From NCBI GenBank assembly GCA_030672255.1, contig DAOVGU010000012.1, positions 1-8,939 on the forward strand: a stretch of DNA of 8,939 nucleotides, read 5' to 3'. Below the pieces are notes generated by a model. The model had not been told where the DNA came from. It worked only from the letters and a program-made list of their open reading frames with translations, and ran no database searches. The stretch is from a bacterium. GTDB lineage: Bacteria > Ratteibacteria > UBA8468. Position numbers and translations under genes: made by a program. Shown piece after piece: positions 6,653 to 8,939 of this stretch; positions within the stretch are counted from its first letter, which is position 1; the number at the start of each line of letters is the position of its first letter.

Positions 6653-6868
6653 ATGTATTACAATTTTACGGCGATATTAGAAAAGGGAGGAAAATATTAC
6701 ATTGGCTATTGTGTAGAAATACCTGAAGCAAATGGCCAAGGGGGAACTATTGAAGAATGCCGACAAAATCTAATTGAAGCAATTAGGTTAGTCATCGAGG
6801 ATAGAAAGAACGATACTATAATGAGTTTGCCAAAAGATGCTATCAGAGAAGAAATTACGGTGGAATGA
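6653..6868 (+). CDS. hicB: HicB-family antitoxin
   Basis: A 71-residue protein with the HicB partial RNase H-like fold: a leading strand YNFTAILEKGGKYYIGYCVEIP, the EANGQGGTIEECRQN turn and helix (roughly residues 24-39), then the amphipathic helix NLIEAIRLVIEDRK. In HicAB systems this protein binds and blocks the HicA mRNA interferase. It is short: longer HicB proteins add a C-terminal ribbon-helix-helix or HTH domain for operator binding, and none is visible here, so autoregulation may be absent or indirect. It has its own promoter and a strong Shine-Dalgarno. The stop overlaps the hicA start (ATGA), so toxin translation should depend on antitoxin translation. Antitoxin-first order is the reverse of the E. 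coli hicAB arrangement, though common elsewhere. Very short HicB-like proteins also occur as orphans, but the adjacent hicA supports a working pair. Confidence 0.9.
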   Translation: MYYNFTAILEKGGKYYIGYCVEIPEANGQGGTIEECRQNLIEAIRLVIEDRKNDTIMSLPKDAIREEITVE

Positions 6869-7068
6869 AAAGAAAACAGTTTATGCAACACCTAAGACGA
6901 TATGGATGTTTTGTTAAAAGAGAAGGAACCAGGCACACCTTGGTACAAAACATCAACAATGGAATTAGAGAAACAGTGCCCAGACATATTGAAATAGACA
7001 ATGTCCTCATAAAGAAAATATGTAAAAGATTAGAAATTTCTGATCCGTTTACAGAGAAAAAGAAGTAA
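6865..7068 (+). CDS. hicA: HicA-family mRNA interferase toxin
   Basis: A 67-residue basic protein with the small dsRBD-like HicA fold. The N-terminal helix KRKQFMQHLRRYG is followed by a strand with FVKREGTRHTLVQN. H24 in GTRH is in the position of the catalytic histidine. A VPRHIEI strand comes next, then the closing helix NVLIKKICKRLEI, as in the family (usual pattern GSHxxxxxP...VPxHxxxxxGTLxxIxxxxxI). HicA cleaves mRNA and is neutralised by HicB, encoded immediately upstream with a 4-base ATGA overlap. No frameshift or missing motif is seen, so it is probably intact. The C-terminus ends in a lysine-rich tail (TEKKK). The pair lies between the ANTAR gene and nadE, in the same direction, and may have been inserted there as a cassette. 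Confidence 0.92.
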   Translation: MKRKQFMQHLRRYGCFVKREGTRHTLVQNINNGIRETVPRHIEIDNVLIKKICKRLEISDPFTEKKK

Positions 7069-7081
7069 AAGAATTTTCTTT

Positions 7082-7110
7082 TTGACAAAAAAATATCTAT
7101 GTGATATATT
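7082..7110 (+). promoter_or_regulatory. Strong promoter of nadE, with extended -10
   Basis: Perfect TTGACA (7082-7087), 17-base spacer, then TATATT (7105-7110) preceded by TGA, an extended -10 signature (TGnTATATT). The expected start is near 7116-7118, giving a leader of about 88 bases that contains the attenuator below. The A/T palindrome AAAAGAATTTTCTTTT (7067-7082) ends on the first base of the -35 and could be a weak terminator for hicA or an operator. Confidence 0.8.
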
Positions 7111-7145
7111 TTAAAACACTTAAAATAGACTAAAGTAAAAAATTT

Positions 7146-7175
7146 GGACACAGGCGTCCTTGACCCAGTGATGGG
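7146..7175 (+). promoter_or_regulatory. ANTAR-type paired hexaloop RNA motif (antiterminator) in the nadE leader
   Basis: Hairpin P1 is GGAC (7146-7149), hexaloop ACAGGC (7150-7155), GTCC (7156-7159). After a four-base linker TTGA, hairpin P2 is CCC (7164-7166), hexaloop AGTGAT (7167-7172), GGG (7173-7175). Both loops have six bases with A at position 1 and G at position 4, the signature of RNA bound by ANTAR proteins such as EutV. The P1 3' arm (7156-7159) is also part of the 5' arm of the terminator at 7154-7185, so the P1-P2 form and the terminator exclude each other. P2 has only three base pairs, which is the weak point. A GAF-ANTAR protein is encoded at 5850-6605. Confidence 0.75.
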
Positions 7176-7191
7176 AAGAGGAGGCTTTTTT
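7154..7191 (+). terminator. Intrinsic terminator/attenuator in the nadE leader
   Basis: The 5' arm GCGTCCTT (7154-7161) pairs with the 3' arm GAGGAGGC (7178-7185) with one G-G mismatch and one G-T wobble. A GA/AA internal loop and CCC/GGG around AGTGAT close the top. T6 follows directly (7186-7191). It lies between the promoter and the nadE start with no intact gene ending at it, so it acts on nadE itself: premature stop by default, read-through when P1-P2 is stabilised. Confidence 0.75.
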
Positions 7192-7194
7192 ATT

Positions 7195-7200
7195 GAGGTG
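7195..7200 (+). promoter_or_regulatory. Shine-Dalgarno of nadE
   Basis: GAGGTG, five bases before the ATG at 7206. It lies downstream of the terminator T-run and is not part of the hairpin, so control here is likely transcriptional rather than by hiding the ribosome site. Confidence 0.7.
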
Positions 7201-7205
7201 CGGAT

Positions 7206-8885
7206 ATGGAAAAGCAAAAATTACGTCTGGCTCTTGGTCAAATTGATTGTACGGTTGGTGATCTAAAAGGCAACTGCCAGAAAATTTTAGAATATATCGT
7301 AATGGCAGAGAAATTTGAAACTGATATAATCTCATTTCCCGAATTGGCTATCACCGGATATCCACCGGAAGACCTTTTGTTAAAGCCTAAATTTATTGAG
7401 GATAACTTAAGAGAATTGAAGCAATTGGCGAAATCAGTTAGCAGAATAGTAGTAGTAGTTGGTTTTGTAGATAAAAGAGGCGAAAGCATCTACAATGCTG
7501 CCGCCATAATTTATCAAGGAAAAATTAAGGGAATATATCGTAAAATGCTTTTACCCAATTATGGCGTCTTTGATGAAAAACGTTATTTTAAATCTGGGAA
7601 TGACCCTTTCATTTTTAAAATTAACAAAACTCCTTTTGGAGTAAATATCTGCGAAGACATCTGGCATAAAGATGGGCCGACAAGAAAACAAACCTCTTCT
7701 GGTGCAAAACTGATTATTAACATCAGCGCATCTCCTTATCATATGAAAAAAATCAAGAAAAGAGAAAAGACTGTTCGACAACAAGCAAAGGAGAATAATG
7801 TATTTGTTGCTTATACCAATTTAGTTGGCGGTCAGGACGAATTGGTCTTTGATGGTCAGAGTATAATTGTAGATAGTGAGGGCAAAATCATTGCCCGCGC
7901 AGAAGCATTTAAGGAAGATCTGTTAATTACAGATTTAAATATAAAAATTAACCATAGGCAAACGAAAAAGATAATTACTATTGGAGAAAAAAGATTATTG
8001 AAACAAAAACCTCTTTTACCTGAAAGAAAGAATAAAAAATTAGAATCGATGGAAGAAATTTATCAGGCATTGGTCTTAGGGCTTAAAGACTACGCAATTA
8101 AAAATGGTTTTAAGGAGGTGGTCATCGGCTTAAGCGGAGGAATTGACTCTTCCTTAGTGGCTACTATTGCGGTTGATGCTCTGAGCAAGGATAATGTTAA
8201 TGGTGTATTTATGCCTTCTCGATATTCTTCAGTAGAATCTCAAAGAGATACAAAAGAATTAACCAGCAGCTTGGGGATAAAATTACTTACCATATCTATC
8301 GAGGCAATCTTTAAAACTTATTTATCGGTGCTTGAGTCACAATTTAGCGGTCTTAGAAGAGATACCACCGAGGAAAATCTACAGGCACGTATCCGGGGAA
8401 ACATTTTAATGGCACTTTCCAATAAGTTTGGCTGGCTGGTTTTAACTACTGGGAACAAAAGTGAAGTAAGTGTTGGTTACGTCACTCTCTATGGAGATAT
8501 GGCGGGAGGTTTCTCAGTGATCAAAGATGTACCAAAGACCTTAGTTTATAAGTTGGCGAAAATCAGGAATAAAGAAAGAACGGTGATTCCAGAAAACATT
8601 TTGAAAAAGGCTCCTACTGCTGAATTAAGACCAAATCAGAAGGATACAGACACTCTTCCTTCCTATGCTCTCCTGGATAAGATTTTGAAAGTCTATATAG
8701 AAGAAGACAAAAGTCTCCAAGAGATTGTTCGAAAAGGCTATAAAAGAGAGATTATCTCGAAGGTTATCAGAATGGTTGACCATAACGAATATAAACGTCG
8801 CCAATCAGCACCAGGAATAAAGATTACTCCAAAAGCATTTGGTAAAGACAGGAGAATGCCAATAACAAATAGATATAAAGGATAA
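7206..8885 (+). CDS. nadE: Glutamine-dependent NAD+ synthetase
   Basis: Final step of NAD synthesis: deamido-NAD + ATP + glutamine to NAD + AMP + PPi + glutamate, in the cytoplasm. 559 residues, with two domains. The N-terminal nitrilase-type glutaminase (about 1-265) has its Glu-Lys-Cys triad visible: E46 in FPELAITGYPPEDLL, K113 in YRKMLLPNYGVFDE and C149 in VNICEDIW. The C-terminal synthetase (about 280-559) has the ATP-pyrophosphatase P-loop SGGIDSS at 310-316. It continues with QARIRGNILMALSN, TTGNKSEVSVGYVTLYGDMAGG (the NaAD/ATP site) and ELRPNQKDTDTLP. The tail RRQSAPGIKITPKAFG...PITNRY is typical of the family. Length and motifs indicate an intact enzyme that uses glutamine through its own glutaminase domain, unlike the short ammonia-dependent NadE. 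It has its own promoter and an ANTAR-type attenuator, so expression is probably tied to the upstream GAF-ANTAR protein. nadB, the pathway's first step, is in the divergent operon. Confidence 0.97.
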   Translation: MEKQKLRLALGQIDCTVGDLKGNCQKILEYIVMAEKFETDIISFPELAITGYPPEDLLLKPKFIEDNLRELKQLAKSVSRIVVVVGFVDKRGESIYNAAAIIYQGKIKGIYRKMLLPNYGVFDEKRYFKSGNDPFIFKINKTPFGVNICEDIWHKDGPTRKQTSSGAKLIINISASPYHMKKIKKREKTVRQQAKENNVFVAYTNLVGGQDELVFDGQSIIVDSEGKIIARAEAFKEDLLITDLNIKINHRQTKKIITIGEKRLLKQKPLLPERKNKKLESMEEIYQALVLGLKDYAIKNGFKEVVIGLSGGIDSSLVATIAVDALSKDNVNGVFMPSRYSSVESQRDTKELTSSLGIKLLTISIEAIFKTYLSVLESQFSGLRRDTTEENLQARIRGNILMALSNKFGWLVLTTGNKSEVSVGYVTLYGDMAGGFSVIKDVPKTLVYKLAKIRNKERTVIPENILKKAPTAELRPNQKDTDTLPSYALLDKILKVYIEEDKSLQEIVRKGYKREIISKVIRMVDHNEYKRRQSAPGIKITPKAFGKDRRMPITNRYKG

Positions 8886-8905
8886 AAAGATAAACAGAAA
8901 TTTGA

Positions 8906-8929
8906 GATTATTCCATTGAGGAAATAATC
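8906..8929 (+). other. Imperfect hairpin downstream of nadE
   Basis: GATTATTCC (8906-8914), loop ATTGA, then GG and AATAATC (8920-8929) with one bulged A. It begins 20 bases after the nadE stop but is not followed by a T-run within the window, which ends at 8939. It could be a weak terminator, a processing site or part of the next gene's leader. Confidence 0.3.
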
Positions 8930-8939
8930 GTAAGAGCAC

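Noticed and set aside
7110..7205. NAD+-sensing riboswitch in the nadE leader
   Set aside because: The leader is short and fully explained by two hexaloop hairpins plus a terminator; I see no motif matching the known NAD+ riboswitch classes, though I cannot run a covariance search.
8906..8929. ANTAR-like hairpin after nadE (loop ATTGA)
   Set aside because: The loop has five bases, there is no partner hairpin within the window and no terminator follows.
1..8939. tRNA, rRNA, CRISPR array or transposase genes
   Set aside because: None seen: no spaced direct repeats, no tRNA cloverleaf in the intergenic regions, and no transposase motifs in any frame.

Overview
The window looks like a chromosomal, metabolic stretch from a moderately AT-rich bacterium, probably an uncultured anaerobe. 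I infer this from three things: an iron-sulfur GltA/NfnB-type flavoprotein, L-aspartate oxidase beside other Fe-S enzymes, and REP-like hairpin repeats of a kind common in genomes from uncultured lineages. The sequence alone does not fix the phylum.

Left part, minus strand (1-3710): a compact operon ilvD-nadB-gltA. A good TTGTCA-N18-TATAAT promoter drives it, and both junctions are 4-base ATGA stop/start overlaps. IlvD belongs to branched-chain amino-acid synthesis. NadB makes iminoaspartate, the first step of NAD synthesis from aspartate. The last gene is cut by the window edge; it encodes the Fe-S N-terminus of a glutamate synthase small-subunit/NfnB-like flavoprotein.

Middle, plus strand (3711-6605): a 232-base divergent intergenic region holds three consecutive hairpins inside a roughly 98-bp unit with imperfect inverted ends (MITE/REP-like). 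It is followed by glmS, whose start has no Shine-Dalgarno and sits almost on top of a possible -10 box. A 133-base spacer carrying a second REP-like hairpin then leads into a GAF-ANTAR protein, a predicted RNA-binding antiterminator.

Right part, plus strand (6602-8939): a hicB-hicA toxin-antitoxin pair with its own promoter, then nadE (glutamine-dependent NAD+ synthetase). nadE has a strong TTGACA-N17-TATATT promoter. Its leader carries two adjacent small hairpins with hexaloops ACAGGC and AGTGAT, each with A at loop position 1 and G at position 4. They are followed by an intrinsic terminator whose 5' arm overlaps the first hairpin. This is the arrangement expected for an ANTAR target, and an ANTAR protein is encoded about 0.5 kb upstream.

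The main hypothesis is therefore a local regulatory circuit in which the GAF-ANTAR protein prevents premature termination in front of nadE, coupling the last, glutamine-consuming step of NAD synthesis to a small-molecule or nitrogen signal. NAD synthesis genes (nadB, nadE) sit at both sides of the window, and two glutamine-dependent enzymes (GlmS, NadE) flank the regulator.
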